A stretch of DNA of 64,000 nucleotides, taken from positions 1 to 64,000 of the forward strand of contig JABJKS010000034.1 of the NCBI GenBank assembly GCA_018660265.1, read 5' to 3'. The position numbers and the translations under genes are program-made. Shown here piece after piece: positions 16,542-25,162 of the stretch. The notes under the pieces were generated by a model. It had not been told where the DNA came from and made no database searches. It saw nothing but the letters and a program-made list of their open reading frames with translations. The first letter of the stretch is position 1. Every line of letters begins with the position of its first letter. Origin of the DNA: Rhodospirillaceae bacterium. Its GTDB lineage: Bacteria; Pseudomonadota; Alphaproteobacteria; GCA-2731375.

Positions 16542-17633
16542 TCAGGCGCTGTTGAGTTGTTGAAAAAGCGCCAACAACGCCTGCATGTCATGTGGTAGTT
16601 CGCTATAAAAAATCAAGTCCTCGCCAGTCACAGGATGGTGAAAGCCAAGTTCCACCGCGTGCAAGGCCTGGCGCGTAAAACCGGCGATGGCCTGACGCAG
16701 ATCATCGGGCAAATCACTGCTGCGACCGCGCCGCGCCCGGCTGTACAGCGGATCACCCAGCACAGGATGCCCTTGGGACGACAAATGCACCCTGATTTGA
16801 TGGGTCCGCCCGGTTTCTAGACGACAATCCACCAGACTGGCGATCAGGCCATAAGTTTCAATCAGTTTATAGTGGGTGACGGCCCATTTGCCGCCCTTGG
16901 GCACAACGGCCATTTTCTTGCGGTTTTTCGGATCACGACCAATATTGCCTTCAATCCGGCCATCTACCTTGCCGCGCCCCCTGATGTTCCCCCTGATGTT
17001 CCCCCTGTTGTTACTGGGATGCCCCCAGACCAAGGCCCGATAACGGCGCTGTATGTCGTGGCTGGCAAACTGCTCGCTCAAGCCAATATGGGCGGCATCA
17101 TGTTTTGCCGCGACCATTATGCCGGAAGTATCCTTGTCCAGGCGATGGACAATGCCGGGCCGGCGCGCGCCGCCCACGCCCGACAGGCTGTCGCCACAAT
17201 GGGCTAACAGCGCGTTGACCAGGGTACGGTCCGGATTGCCCGGCGCGGGATGAACCACCAAACCAGGGGGTTTATCGATAACGATCAAGTGTTCATCCTC
17301 AAAAACAATAACCAAATCCATGGCCTGGGGCAGCGGCGTGGCATCTTCGGGGGGCGGTACCGTCAAGACAATACGCTCGCCGGATTTGACCCGGTAGGAG
17401 GCCTCGGTTACCGTCCGTCCTGGGTCTGTTTGGCCTGGATTTGTTTGGCCTGGATTTGTTTGGTCGTCGGCTTGATCCATGTGAACCTGCACCTGACCCG
17501 CTTCGATCAGGGCCTTGATGCGCATGCGGGATAGACCGTCGATGGACTGGCTTAACAATTGATCAAGCCGCCGCCGCGCCGCATCCGGTGCAACGTGAAT
17601 TTTGTGTATTTCTATCTTCGGATTTTCGCCCAT
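16542..17633 (-). CDS. rluD: 23S rRNA pseudouridine synthase, RluA family (RluD-like)
   Basis: Makes pseudouridines in 23S rRNA. About 363 residues: an N-terminal S4 domain (RLDQLLSQSIDGLSRMRIKALIEAGQVQV) and the catalytic domain with HRLDKDTSGIMVAAK, where Asp166 is the nucleophile. Two family-atypical inserts are encoded by short tandem repeats: NPGQTNPGQTDPGRT near 60 and RGNIRGNIRGRG in the catalytic domain. The start at 17633 (MGENPKIEIHKIHV) shares the sequence CATG with the oppositely oriented start of the next gene. Longer starts would only add repeat-like residues. RluD versus RluC is judged from the S4 domain and length. Confidence 0.88.
   Translation of the reverse strand: MGENPKIEIHKIHVAPDAARRRLDQLLSQSIDGLSRMRIKALIEAGQVQVHMDQADDQTNPGQTNPGQTDPGRTVTEASYRVKSGERIVLTVPPPEDATPLPQAMDLVIVFEDEHLIVIDKPPGLVVHPAPGNPDRTLVNALLAHCGDSLSGVGGARRPGIVHRLDKDTSGIMVAAKHDAAHIGLSEQFASHDIQRRYRALVWGHPSNNRGNIRGNIRGRGKVDGRIEGNIGRDPKNRKKMAVVPKGGKWAVTHYKLIETYGLIASLVDCRLETGRTHQIRVHLSSQGHPVLGDPLYSRARRGRSSDLPDDLRQAIAGFTRQALHAVELGFHHPVTGEDLIFYSELPHDMQALLALFQQLNSA
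16977..17012. repeat. In-frame 12-bp tandem repeat in rluD
   Basis: Three near-identical 12-bp units (CCCCCTGATGTT) encode the NIRG repeats of the protein. The unit number is a multiple of three bases, so the frame is kept. Confidence 0.8.
17421..17466. repeat. In-frame 15-bp tandem repeat in rluD
   Basis: Three units of TGGCCTGGATTTGTT, with variants at the ends, encode the PGQT repeats between the S4 and catalytic domains. Identical units side by side suggest recent duplication. Confidence 0.8.
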
Positions 17634-17958
17634 GGAAGAACAAGTGACCGAGATTAGCACCCGACTCAAGCTTCTCGTTGGGGGCATGACCACTTTATTG
17701 GTCGTTGGCCTGATTTTATTGGTCGTTGGCATCGCCCGCACGTCGAAAGATCTGACCGAGCAGAGCGAGCAGCTGGCGGCTAAAATCGGCGATGTTCCGG
17801 TTCAAATCGCGCCTGGAGATATTCTTCTCAACGCCTCTGCCGCCGGGGAGAAACTGTATCTGGCCATTCGACATGCGGATGGCCGGCAGTCTGTCATGGT
17901 GATCGATGCCATGACCGGCGAGGTATTTGGCCGATTGAAGCTGGAAGCGAGCCAGTGA
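17632..17958 (+). CDS. Small single-pass membrane protein (DUF6476-like)
   Basis: A 108-residue protein with one membrane segment near residues 12-35 (LLVGGMTTLLVVGLILLVVGIA) and a C-terminal soluble domain of about 65 residues ending in VIDAMTGEVFGRLKL. It resembles the alphaproteobacterial family DUF6476, whose role is unknown. Part of the membrane segment is encoded by a 21-bp duplication (LLVVGLI/LLVVGIA). ATG at 17632 overlaps the divergent rluD start in CATG, so its promoter must lie inside rluD. Its stop overlaps the GTG start of the JAMM gene (GTGA), indicating translational coupling. Confidence 0.7.
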   Translation: MEEQVTEISTRLKLLVGGMTTLLVVGLILLVVGIARTSKDLTEQSEQLAAKIGDVPVQIAPGDILLNASAAGEKLYLAIRHADGRQSVMVIDAMTGEVFGRLKLEASQ

Positions 17959-18398
17959 TCGAATTGGTGACAGATTTGGTGATCGAATTGCCCCGCAATC
18001 AACGCGACGTCATTGCCACCCATGTGGCGGCGGACCACCCAAACGAGGCCTGCGGTCTGTTGCTGGGCCATAAAGTTGGCGCACGGTTCGTGGTGCATCA
18101 AGCCGTCGCCTCGCAAAACATTGCGGACGAACCGAACCACCGCTTTGAAATTGATCCGGGCCTGCGCCTGCGCCTGCAAAAGACGGCACGGGACGGCGGG
18201 GATATCATAATGGGACATTATCATTCCCATCCCAACGGCGTTGCACGGCCATCGGAAACCGACAAGGCGGGCATATTCGAGGCGGACCTGGTATGGCTTA
18301 TCGCAGCCGTTGCTGGTGGCCGGCTGCAAGATATTGCCGCCTTCATGCCGTGGGCCGATTGTGGCGGCTTCGATAAAATCGAATTACGGGAAACATAA
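17955..18398 (+). CDS. JAMM/MPN-domain metalloprotease
   Basis: Zinc isopeptidase-like protein of 147 residues. The JAMM motif is complete: Glu31, then His90-Ser-His92-Pro with Ser100 and Asp103 (HSHPNGVARPSETD). Bacterial stand-alone JAMM proteins often cleave a peptide from small sulfur-carrier or ubiquitin-like proteins, or act in cysteine biosynthesis. No such partner is visible here. The N terminus IELVTDLVIEL comes from a short duplication, so the real start could be slightly inside. It is translationally coupled to the membrane protein upstream and lies 10 bases before the threonine aldolase gene. Confidence 0.8.
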   Translation: MIELVTDLVIELPRNQRDVIATHVAADHPNEACGLLLGHKVGARFVVHQAVASQNIADEPNHRFEIDPGLRLRLQKTARDGGDIIMGHYHSHPNGVARPSETDKAGIFEADLVWLIAAVAGGRLQDIAAFMPWADCGGFDKIELRET

Positions 18399-18407
18399 GG
18401 TATCGCA

Positions 18408-19433
18408 ATGAATTTCTCTTCCGATAACGCCTCCGGTGTGGCACCGCAGATCATGGCCGCCCTGGCTGCGGCCAATGAAGGCCACGCCATGGCCTATGGT
18501 GCCGATCCCATCACGAAAGCGGCGGAGGCCGCGTTTACGGATTTGTTTGGCCGGGAGTTGGCGGTCTTTCCCGTGGCCACGGGAACGGCGGCGAATGCCC
18601 TTGCCCTTTCCGCCCTGACGCCGCCCTGGGGGCAGATCTATTGCCACCGCAACGCCCACATTGAAGAGGACGAAGCGGGCGCGCCGGAATTATTTTCGGG
18701 CGGGGCCAAGCTGGCCCTATTGGATGGGGACGGGGGTAAGATCGAACCGGAAACCCTGGCGACAGCCATCGCCGGGGCCGGCTTTGGTGTGCAGCATCAT
18801 TCCCAGCCCAGCGCCTTGTCCCTGACCCAGGCCACCGAAGCGGGCACCATCTATGATCTTGATGAAATCGCCGCGTTATCCGGTATCGCTCATAATGCCG
18901 GGCTGTCCGTGCATATGGATGGCGCGCGCTTTGCCAATGCTGTGGCTCATCTGGGCTGTAGTCCTGCGGCGGCAACATGGCAGGCGGGCGTCGATGTGTT
19001 GTCCTTTGGGGCCACCAAGAACGGCGCCATGGCGGCCGAGGCGGTGGTCTTCTTTGATCCCGACATGGCCGAAGACTTTCTATATCGGCGCAAACGGGGC
19101 GGCCACCTGTTCTCTAAAATGCGGTATCTGTCAGCCCAATTGGTGGCCTATCTCCAGGATGATCTGTGGCTGGAAAACGCCCGCCACGCCAATGCCTGCG
19201 CCCAAACTCTATCCCAGGGCCTGGCCGCCCTGGACGGCGCCCATTTGGTTCATCCCGTACAGGCCAATGAAATTTTCGTCACATTGCCCGAAAGGGTTCT
19301 AAATGCGCTGAAGACGGCCAGCGTCGGTTTTCACAGTTGGGGCAACGAAGGACTGTCGCGCTTTGTCTGCGCCTTTAACACGGATGCAGCGGATGTTGAA
19401 CGGACATTGAAGATCGCCCAAGCTGCGATTTAA
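18408..19433 (+). CDS. ltaE: Low-specificity L-threonine aldolase-type PLP enzyme
   Basis: Fold type I PLP enzyme of 341 residues in the beta-eliminating lyase / threonine aldolase family. It would cleave L-threonine or related beta-hydroxy amino acids to glycine and an aldehyde. Visible features are FSSDNASGVAPQIMAAL at the start, HMDGARFANAV with the PLP-contacting Asp, and SFGATKNGA with the Schiff-base lysine. Length fits the family. It is the third gene of the plus-strand run beginning at 17632 and is followed after 20 bases by the MBL hydrolase. Confidence 0.85.
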   Translation: MNFSSDNASGVAPQIMAALAAANEGHAMAYGADPITKAAEAAFTDLFGRELAVFPVATGTAANALALSALTPPWGQIYCHRNAHIEEDEAGAPELFSGGAKLALLDGDGGKIEPETLATAIAGAGFGVQHHSQPSALSLTQATEAGTIYDLDEIAALSGIAHNAGLSVHMDGARFANAVAHLGCSPAAATWQAGVDVLSFGATKNGAMAAEAVVFFDPDMAEDFLYRRKRGGHLFSKMRYLSAQLVAYLQDDLWLENARHANACAQTLSQGLAALDGAHLVHPVQANEIFVTLPERVLNALKTASVGFHSWGNEGLSRFVCAFNTDAADVERTLKIAQAAI

Positions 19434-19453
19434 CGAGAGAGAGGAAGTGAACC

Positions 19454-20323
19454 ATGCAGAACGGATCGGGTAGAATGATCGGTGACATTGCGGTACAGCG
19501 CATCATAGAGATGGAAGTGCCGTTTTTTGTACCCCATGAAGTTTTTCGTGAGGCGACGCCGGAGGCGTTGGAGCCCCACCGCCATTGGCTGGAGCCGAAT
19601 GCGATGGACCCCGAAACGGGCAAGCTGATCCTGCCGTTCCAATCCTATCTGGTACGTACCAAGCATCACACTATTCTGATCGACACCTGTATTGGCTGTG
19701 GCAAGAACATCGCCCACCGCCCGGAGTGGTTCAACCGCACGGATCAGACCTGGATGAACAACCTGCGCGCCGCCGGGGTTGAGCCGGAAGCCATCGATTA
19801 TGTTTTTTGCACTCATCTGCACGCGGACCATTGCGGCTGGAACACTTCGTTCGTCGATGGCCGCTGGGTACCGACGTTTCCGAATGCCAAATACGTCTTT
19901 TCGCAGGTTGAATATGCCGCCGCCGAAGCCCGCAATGACATCATCTTTCAGGAAAGCGCGCTGCCCATCATGGAAGCGAGTCAGGCCCAGTTGGTGGCAA
20001 CAGATTTTGCCCTCGATGACAATGTCTGGCTGCAGTCCACGCCAGGGCATACCGCCGGCCATGTGGCGGTCAATTTAGCCTCAAACGGGCAAAGTGCCGT
20101 TATGTGCGGCGATCTGATCCACAGTCCCATCCAATGCGTCTATCCTGAATGGAGCCCGAAATTCGATCTGGACAAGCCCCTGGCGGCCAAAACCAGGCGG
20201 CATTTCCTGGCCAGCAACGCAGAAAGCGGACAATTGGTCCTAAGCGCGCATTTCCCCTCCCCCTCCATCGGACATGTGATCGCGAAAGGTGATGCCTTCC
20301 AATTCGAATATATAGAGGATTAG
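19454..20323 (+). CDS. Metallo-beta-lactamase-fold hydrolase
   Basis: Soluble MBL-fold enzyme of 289 residues. The metal-binding motif HLHADH (121-126), the later STPGHTAGHVAVNL, an Asp in CGDLIHSP and a final HFPSPSIGH are present, giving a two-metal site. It is similar in layout to lactonase-like MBL proteins (AHL- or quorum-quenching-type and alkyl-hydrolase relatives). The substrate cannot be told from sequence. It is part of the 17632-22876 gene run and sits immediately before an FAD oxidase and an FAH hydrolase, consistent with a catabolic step on an organic acid or ester. Confidence 0.8.
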   Translation: MQNGSGRMIGDIAVQRIIEMEVPFFVPHEVFREATPEALEPHRHWLEPNAMDPETGKLILPFQSYLVRTKHHTILIDTCIGCGKNIAHRPEWFNRTDQTWMNNLRAAGVEPEAIDYVFCTHLHADHCGWNTSFVDGRWVPTFPNAKYVFSQVEYAAAEARNDIIFQESALPIMEASQAQLVATDFALDDNVWLQSTPGHTAGHVAVNLASNGQSAVMCGDLIHSPIQCVYPEWSPKFDLDKPLAAKTRRHFLASNAESGQLVLSAHFPSPSIGHVIAKGDAFQFEYIED

Positions 20324-20407
20324 AGCTGTACAATTTGTCGCACTATCCATGATCGGTTGCCCATGTTGAAATAGGCGTCTTGGTTCTTCTGGATAGGAGA
20401 TTTGACG

Positions 20408-22018
20408 ATGGTCGCGAGGAAGCCGAAATTCTGTGGCTGGGGATATGAAGGCGACGGCCTGACCCCGGATGAACATGAAATGGTGCTGCAGCGTTACGCC
20501 GACCATTTTGATGTCGCCGGGTTCGAGCAGTTGATCGAACCGCCAACGCCCGATCAGGTAAACCTGCATAATGCCCGGGTGGAGCCACCGGCAAAATTGT
20601 CTGGATTTTGCAGTACCGCGGACATGGACCGCCTTAGCCATACCTATGGCAAGAGCTTTCCCGACTACGTGCGCATCTACGCCAAGGACTTCACCAACGC
20701 ACCGGACATCGTGGCCTATGCCAAGTCCGAGGACGATATCGATGCGGTACTGGATTGGGCCACCGGCGCAAACATAGCCGTGATCCCGTTTGGCGGCGGC
20801 TCCAGCGTCGTGGGCGGTGTGGAACCAGCCGTGGGCGGCGCTTTTGCCGGCACCTTGAGCCTGGACCTGACCGGCCTTGATCAGATTCTGGAGATCGACA
20901 AGACCTCACGGGCGGCCCGCATGCAGGGCGGCATCCGCTGCCCGGATATCGAAGATGGCCTGCGCCCGCAAGGTCTGACCATGCGCCATTTCCCGCAGAG
21001 TTTTGATCTGGCCACGTTGGGCGGCATGATCGCGACACGGTCTGGCGGACATTATGCGACGGTCTATACCCACATTGACGATTTCGTTGAAAGTACCCGG
21101 ATGATGACGCCTGCCGGCACCATGGAAAGTCGCCGCCTGCCCGGCTCCGGCGCCGGGCCCAGTCCGGACCGCATGGCCATCGGCTCGGAAGGGTCATTGG
21201 GCATCATCACGGAGGCCTGGGTGCGCCTGCAGGATCGACCCAGCCATCGCCGCAGCACTGCGATAAATTTCGACAAATTCGAACATGCGGTGGAGGCCGT
21301 ACGCCAATTGACCCAATCGGGCCTGTTCCCAACCAACGTGCGCCTGTTGGACCGCCGGGAGGCACTGTTGAACGGTGCGGGCAATGGCGAACACGATGTG
21401 GTTGTCCTGGGCTTTGAAAGCGCCGATCATCCCGTTGATCCCTGGATGGACCGGGGCCTGGGCATCGCCAGGGAATTGGGCGGTGCCTATGACGAAGATG
21501 CCTCCAAGGCGGAAGACAGCAATACCTCCGGTGCGGCAGGGGCCTGGCGCAATGCCTTTATCAAGATGCCCCATTTTCGCGACGCTTTGATTTCCGCGGC
21601 GGTGATCGACGATACCTTTGAGACCGCGATCACCTGGGATCAATTGCACGGCTTCCTGGAGAACGTATCAGCGGCGACGGAACAGGCGATTAGGGATGTA
21701 ACCGGACGGCCCGGTATTGTTTCCTGCCGCTTTACCCATGCCTATCCTGATGGTGCGGCACCATATTTTTCATTCAAGGCCAAGGGCCGCCATGGTGCGC
21801 TGTTGGAGCAATGGACCGAGATCAAGAAACGATCCGCCGATGCGGTCATTGCACATGGCGGCACCATAACCCATCATCATGCGGTGGGTCGGGACCATAT
21901 GCCCTGGTACACCCAGCAACGCCCGGAGGTCTTCGGCCTGGCCCTGCAAGGGGCCAAGGACAAGCTGGACCCGGCAGGCATTCTTAATCCCGGCGTCATC
22001 GTGCCGCTATCTAATTAG
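20408..22018 (+). CDS. FAD-binding oxidase, alkylglycerone-phosphate-synthase-like
   Basis: About 536 residues of the vanillyl-alcohol-oxidase/PCMH flavoprotein superfamily. The FAD-binding segment reads IPFGGGSSVVGGVEP, followed by GLTMRHFPQSFDLATLGGMIATRSGGHY. The C-terminal domain has the His-rich motif THHHAVGRDHMPWY typical of alkyldihydroxyacetonephosphate synthase (AGPS) relatives. In bacteria such genes may act on hydroxy acids or lipids rather than make ether lipids. ATG at 20408 is seven bases after AGGAGA. An in-frame TTG at 20402 is too close to that site. Only 12 bases separate its stop from the FAH gene start. Confidence 0.82.
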   Translation: MVARKPKFCGWGYEGDGLTPDEHEMVLQRYADHFDVAGFEQLIEPPTPDQVNLHNARVEPPAKLSGFCSTADMDRLSHTYGKSFPDYVRIYAKDFTNAPDIVAYAKSEDDIDAVLDWATGANIAVIPFGGGSSVVGGVEPAVGGAFAGTLSLDLTGLDQILEIDKTSRAARMQGGIRCPDIEDGLRPQGLTMRHFPQSFDLATLGGMIATRSGGHYATVYTHIDDFVESTRMMTPAGTMESRRLPGSGAGPSPDRMAIGSEGSLGIITEAWVRLQDRPSHRRSTAINFDKFEHAVEAVRQLTQSGLFPTNVRLLDRREALLNGAGNGEHDVVVLGFESADHPVDPWMDRGLGIARELGGAYDEDASKAEDSNTSGAAGAWRNAFIKMPHFRDALISAAVIDDTFETAITWDQLHGFLENVSAATEQAIRDVTGRPGIVSCRFTHAYPDGAAPYFSFKAKGRHGALLEQWTEIKKRSADAVIAHGGTITHHHAVGRDHMPWYTQQRPEVFGLALQGAKDKLDPAGILNPGVIVPLSN

Positions 22019-22030
22019 GAGACTACGAAA

Positions 22031-22876
22031 ATGAAGTTATTGAGTTTCAGGACGAGCGCCGGCGACAGCTATGGCGTGGTAAGCGGTGAAGGTGTTATCG
22101 ATCTGGGCCAACGCATGGGGGGCAAATATCCTGACCTGCGGGCCCTGTTGGACGGCAACGGGCAGGATGAGGCCGCCGCGCACAGCACCGACGCCGCCGA
22201 TCACAGCCTGGATGGCATCACATACCTACAGGTCATCCCGAACGCCCGCCGCATTATCTGTATTGGCTTGAACTACCGGGAGCATGCCGAGGAGATGGGT
22301 ATGGACTTTCCTGAGAATCCCAGTCTGTTTTCCAAATGGCCCGACGCCCTTGTCGGCCACGAACAGGATGTGATCTGCCCCACGGCATCAAGCAACTATG
22401 ATTATGAGGGCGAACTCGCCTTTATCATGGGCCGGCCGGGCCGGCATATTTCCGAAACCAATGCCATGGACTATGTGGCCGGATATGCCCCCTTCCTGGA
22501 TGGCAGCCTACGCGACTTTCAAGGCCATTCGGTCATCGCCGGCAAAAATTTTCAACATAGCGGTTCCTGCGGTCCCTGGATGACGACGGCGGATGAAATC
22601 CCCGATCCTATGAACCTGCAACTGACGACCCGGCTGAACGGCGATGTTGTGCAGAACGAAAGTACGGAGCAGCTTTTTTACACCGTGCCCGCCATCATCG
22701 CCTACGTCTCAAAATTCACCCCCCTGCATCCCGGTGACGTCATCGCCACCGGCACCCCCAGCGGCGTCGGTGCCGGTCGCACCCCGCCCCTGTGGATGCA
22801 GCCCGGTGATCGGATCGAGGTGGAAATCTCTGGCCTGGGCTGTCTGGCCAACAACGTTGTGGCGGAGGCGGGTTGA
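22031..22876 (+). CDS. Fumarylacetoacetate hydrolase family protein
   Basis: FAH-fold hydrolase or decarboxylase/isomerase of 281 residues acting on a 2-oxo acid or acylpyruvate in catabolism. The metal-binding triad is visible in YEGELAFIMGRPGRHI (Glu, Glu) with a downstream Asp in FLDGSLRDFQ. The NYREHAEEMG segment and GTPSGVGAGRTPP near the end are family hallmarks. It is the last gene of the plus-strand run and converges with the dehalogenase-like gene, whose stop lies 8 bases away. Confidence 0.85.
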   Translation: MKLLSFRTSAGDSYGVVSGEGVIDLGQRMGGKYPDLRALLDGNGQDEAAAHSTDAADHSLDGITYLQVIPNARRIICIGLNYREHAEEMGMDFPENPSLFSKWPDALVGHEQDVICPTASSNYDYEGELAFIMGRPGRHISETNAMDYVAGYAPFLDGSLRDFQGHSVIAGKNFQHSGSCGPWMTTADEIPDPMNLQLTTRLNGDVVQNESTEQLFYTVPAIIAYVSKFTPLHPGDVIATGTPSGVGAGRTPPLWMQPGDRIEVEISGLGCLANNVVAEAG

Positions 22877-22883
22877 TAGCCGC

Positions 22884-25145
22884 CTATCGGTTCGGGGTTG
22901 CGCCGCTGCCGTAGGTTGCCAGTTTGGCAGCCGTGTCCCCGATGCCTTTTGGTCCGTCCGGATCGGGGGGCGTCGGAATATTATATTCCGGCATTGCCGC
23001 CCCCCGGCCCACACGGATGGCGGCCGTAATAGGGCTTTCCATGACCTCGCCAATTGCCATGGCGGCCTTGCGGTCAGTGGGTTGGGGCGTCAGGTCGTTG
23101 GGCACGGGCATCATGGCGGCAGGGTAATAGGCCATTTTTTGTTTTGCCGGATCGACTATTTTGTCCAGGTTCAGATCCCGTTCGCTGACGCCCTTAACCG
23201 GTTCGACACAGACATCATCCAGAACCTCCATATCAAACCACCATTTTTTCACCCCATTGCGCCGCCCCTTACCCAGGTAATCATCCAACCAAACGGCGAT
23301 GGGCACCAACAGCGGTTTCAGCCATCGGGCATTGATGCCGCACCAGGACGCCACCCGCTCCAGCACCGGGCCATCCGCCGTCACCACCTTATTCAGGGGG
23401 CAGGTTTTCATGCAGCGGCCACAGGCGGAGCCCTTGGCGTTGGTCAGCCGATAGCGGGCACAGCGTTCCGCGTCCGGCTTCCACATCTCGTAGCCGTTGA
23501 ACATGATCTTGTCGCCCCACGAGATGGCATCGCAGGGGCATTCCCGGGCACACTTGTGACAATGATCGCAAAAATACTGCAGCCCGAAATCCACCGGCCT
23601 ATCCACAGCCAAGGGCATATCCGTGGTCAGGACGACGGATTTAAAGCGCGGGCCGACGAAGGGATTTAAAACCAATTCGCCAATCCGGGATAATTCGCCA
23701 AGGCCCGCCCACAATACAAGTGGGATATGCAGCACATCACTATCGACATTGGTTTGTGCCCGGCTGGGGAAACCCAGTTGGCGCAAGGTATCCCCCATAA
23801 CGCCGGAAATTTCGGCCCCCCGCAAATAGGCCCGCATGGATTGCGTACCCGATATCCAGTCATCGCCCGCCGCCCCTTCCATGGTGTCGTATTCCTGATC
23901 GATCAACATGACCACGGCATATTTGTGATAGGGGGTAATCGCCTCCCCCTTGGCACCGTGCGAGAACCAGGCATAGCCGGGGATTTCACAAATTCCGGTC
24001 AGATCCGCGCCCAACAGATATGACAGGGACTTCACGGCCCGGGCATTGGCATCCGGGTCACTGTAATCTTCCGGCGAGACGTCAGATGCGGCCTCCCCAC
24101 CCTGAATGGGCACCATGGCGCGCATGGATGCCATCATGCCCGCCGTGTGCGGCTGTTTGAAGGCAAAGCGGTTCCGCTCCCGCAAGGCCTTATCACCAAG
24201 GTCGCCACGGGCCGCCCGTTCAAAAAAGGCGGCGCGCTTCGATACCCGTGGCACCTCATCATCCAGTATCAATGTAGTGGGCCGATCTACCCTGGCCACG
24301 GTTTCCATGGGGTAGGCGCTTAAATGCGTCGCCCGCCCGGCCCTGCGGTTCCGCTCCCGCCCCGAGGTGGCACCATTCTGGCCAAGCCAATAGGCCAGAC
24401 CGCCTGATTTCGTTGCCGACTTCAGGGCCGACTTCAGGGCTGTTTTCGCCAAGGGCCGGTCGATGGCCAGTTCATAGTCCGTGGAAACCACGGCAATGGA
24501 AAAGCCGCTACCTATGAACGGGTTGGCCAAGCCATGGTCCGTGCGCACAGCCAAGCCTGCCAATACGGCCAGTCGATCAAGGTCCAGGCTGCCCGCGCCC
24601 ATCACATGGGCGGTGCTGGAAAATCCCATTTTCTGAATATGCCCCGATAGGCACACGGCGATACCGCCGATACGCGCGTCCGCCGCCTCCCCCAAGGCCG
24701 GTGCGATCCAGGCGCGGGCCGGGTTGTCAGCTTCGGGCAACCGGCCATGTTCCAACAACAGGACGACGGCGAATTCGTGTTCCCCGTCTTGTCCATTGCC
24801 ATTAGCATCGGGGGCCCAGGCATGGGATGGTATTTTGCAAATTCCAATCTGCGCCGCATTCATGAAATAGCCATAGCCTTTCACATCGACCATGCGCCGG
24901 TGGGGATCATCAGGCACCGGGGCCTTCGCTGCGGCTGGCTGGGCAGAAGCATTCTGAACAAATATATCCAGATAGCTGCGCAATGAATGCGCCAGGGCGC
25001 CGTCTGCTTTGTCATGATACTTGGGCGCGGTAACAGGGGGCCACGCGGCTTCGATATCTATGACGGCATCATCGCGGGGTAAGGTTTCAAGAGGGTACTT
25101 ACCCAGATGATAGGGCCGTTGGTCATTGCGCGTGGTGAAAAACAT
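22884..25145 (-). CDS. Reductive-dehalogenase-like protein with duplicated cobalamin domain
   Basis: A 753-residue protein of the respiratory/catabolic reductive dehalogenase superfamily. The C-terminal part has two 4Fe-4S motifs, CDHCHKCARECP (526-537) and CGRCMKTCP (575-583). The region before them appears twice. HLGKYPLET at 13-21 matches HLSAYPMET at 274-282, IGICKIPSHAW matches TGICEIPGYAW (100 versus 383), and NPFIGSGF...DYELAIDRP matches NPFVGPRF...DMPLAVDRP (208 versus 494). It has no Tat signal, so it is cytoplasmic like the aerobic catabolic type. It has no fused reductase domain. The N-terminal copy has no Fe-S site. Whether cobalamin or halogenated substrates are used is inference from family. 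It is the last gene of a three-gene operon. Confidence 0.75.
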   Translation of the reverse strand: MFFTTRNDQRPYHLGKYPLETLPRDDAVIDIEAAWPPVTAPKYHDKADGALAHSLRSYLDIFVQNASAQPAAAKAPVPDDPHRRMVDVKGYGYFMNAAQIGICKIPSHAWAPDANGNGQDGEHEFAVVLLLEHGRLPEADNPARAWIAPALGEAADARIGGIAVCLSGHIQKMGFSSTAHVMGAGSLDLDRLAVLAGLAVRTDHGLANPFIGSGFSIAVVSTDYELAIDRPLAKTALKSALKSATKSGGLAYWLGQNGATSGRERNRRAGRATHLSAYPMETVARVDRPTTLILDDEVPRVSKRAAFFERAARGDLGDKALRERNRFAFKQPHTAGMMASMRAMVPIQGGEAASDVSPEDYSDPDANARAVKSLSYLLGADLTGICEIPGYAWFSHGAKGEAITPYHKYAVVMLIDQEYDTMEGAAGDDWISGTQSMRAYLRGAEISGVMGDTLRQLGFPSRAQTNVDSDVLHIPLVLWAGLGELSRIGELVLNPFVGPRFKSVVLTTDMPLAVDRPVDFGLQYFCDHCHKCARECPCDAISWGDKIMFNGYEMWKPDAERCARYRLTNAKGSACGRCMKTCPLNKVVTADGPVLERVASWCGINARWLKPLLVPIAVWLDDYLGKGRRNGVKKWWFDMEVLDDVCVEPVKGVSERDLNLDKIVDPAKQKMAYYPAAMMPVPNDLTPQPTDRKAAMAIGEVMESPITAAIRVGRGAAMPEYNIPTPPDPDGPKGIGDTAAKLATYGSGATPNR

Positions 25146-25162
25146 ATCGTTCCTCTACCCAA

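Noticed and set aside
17421-17466. CRISPR array
   Set aside because: The units are immediately adjacent with no variable spacers, and they encode part of rluD.
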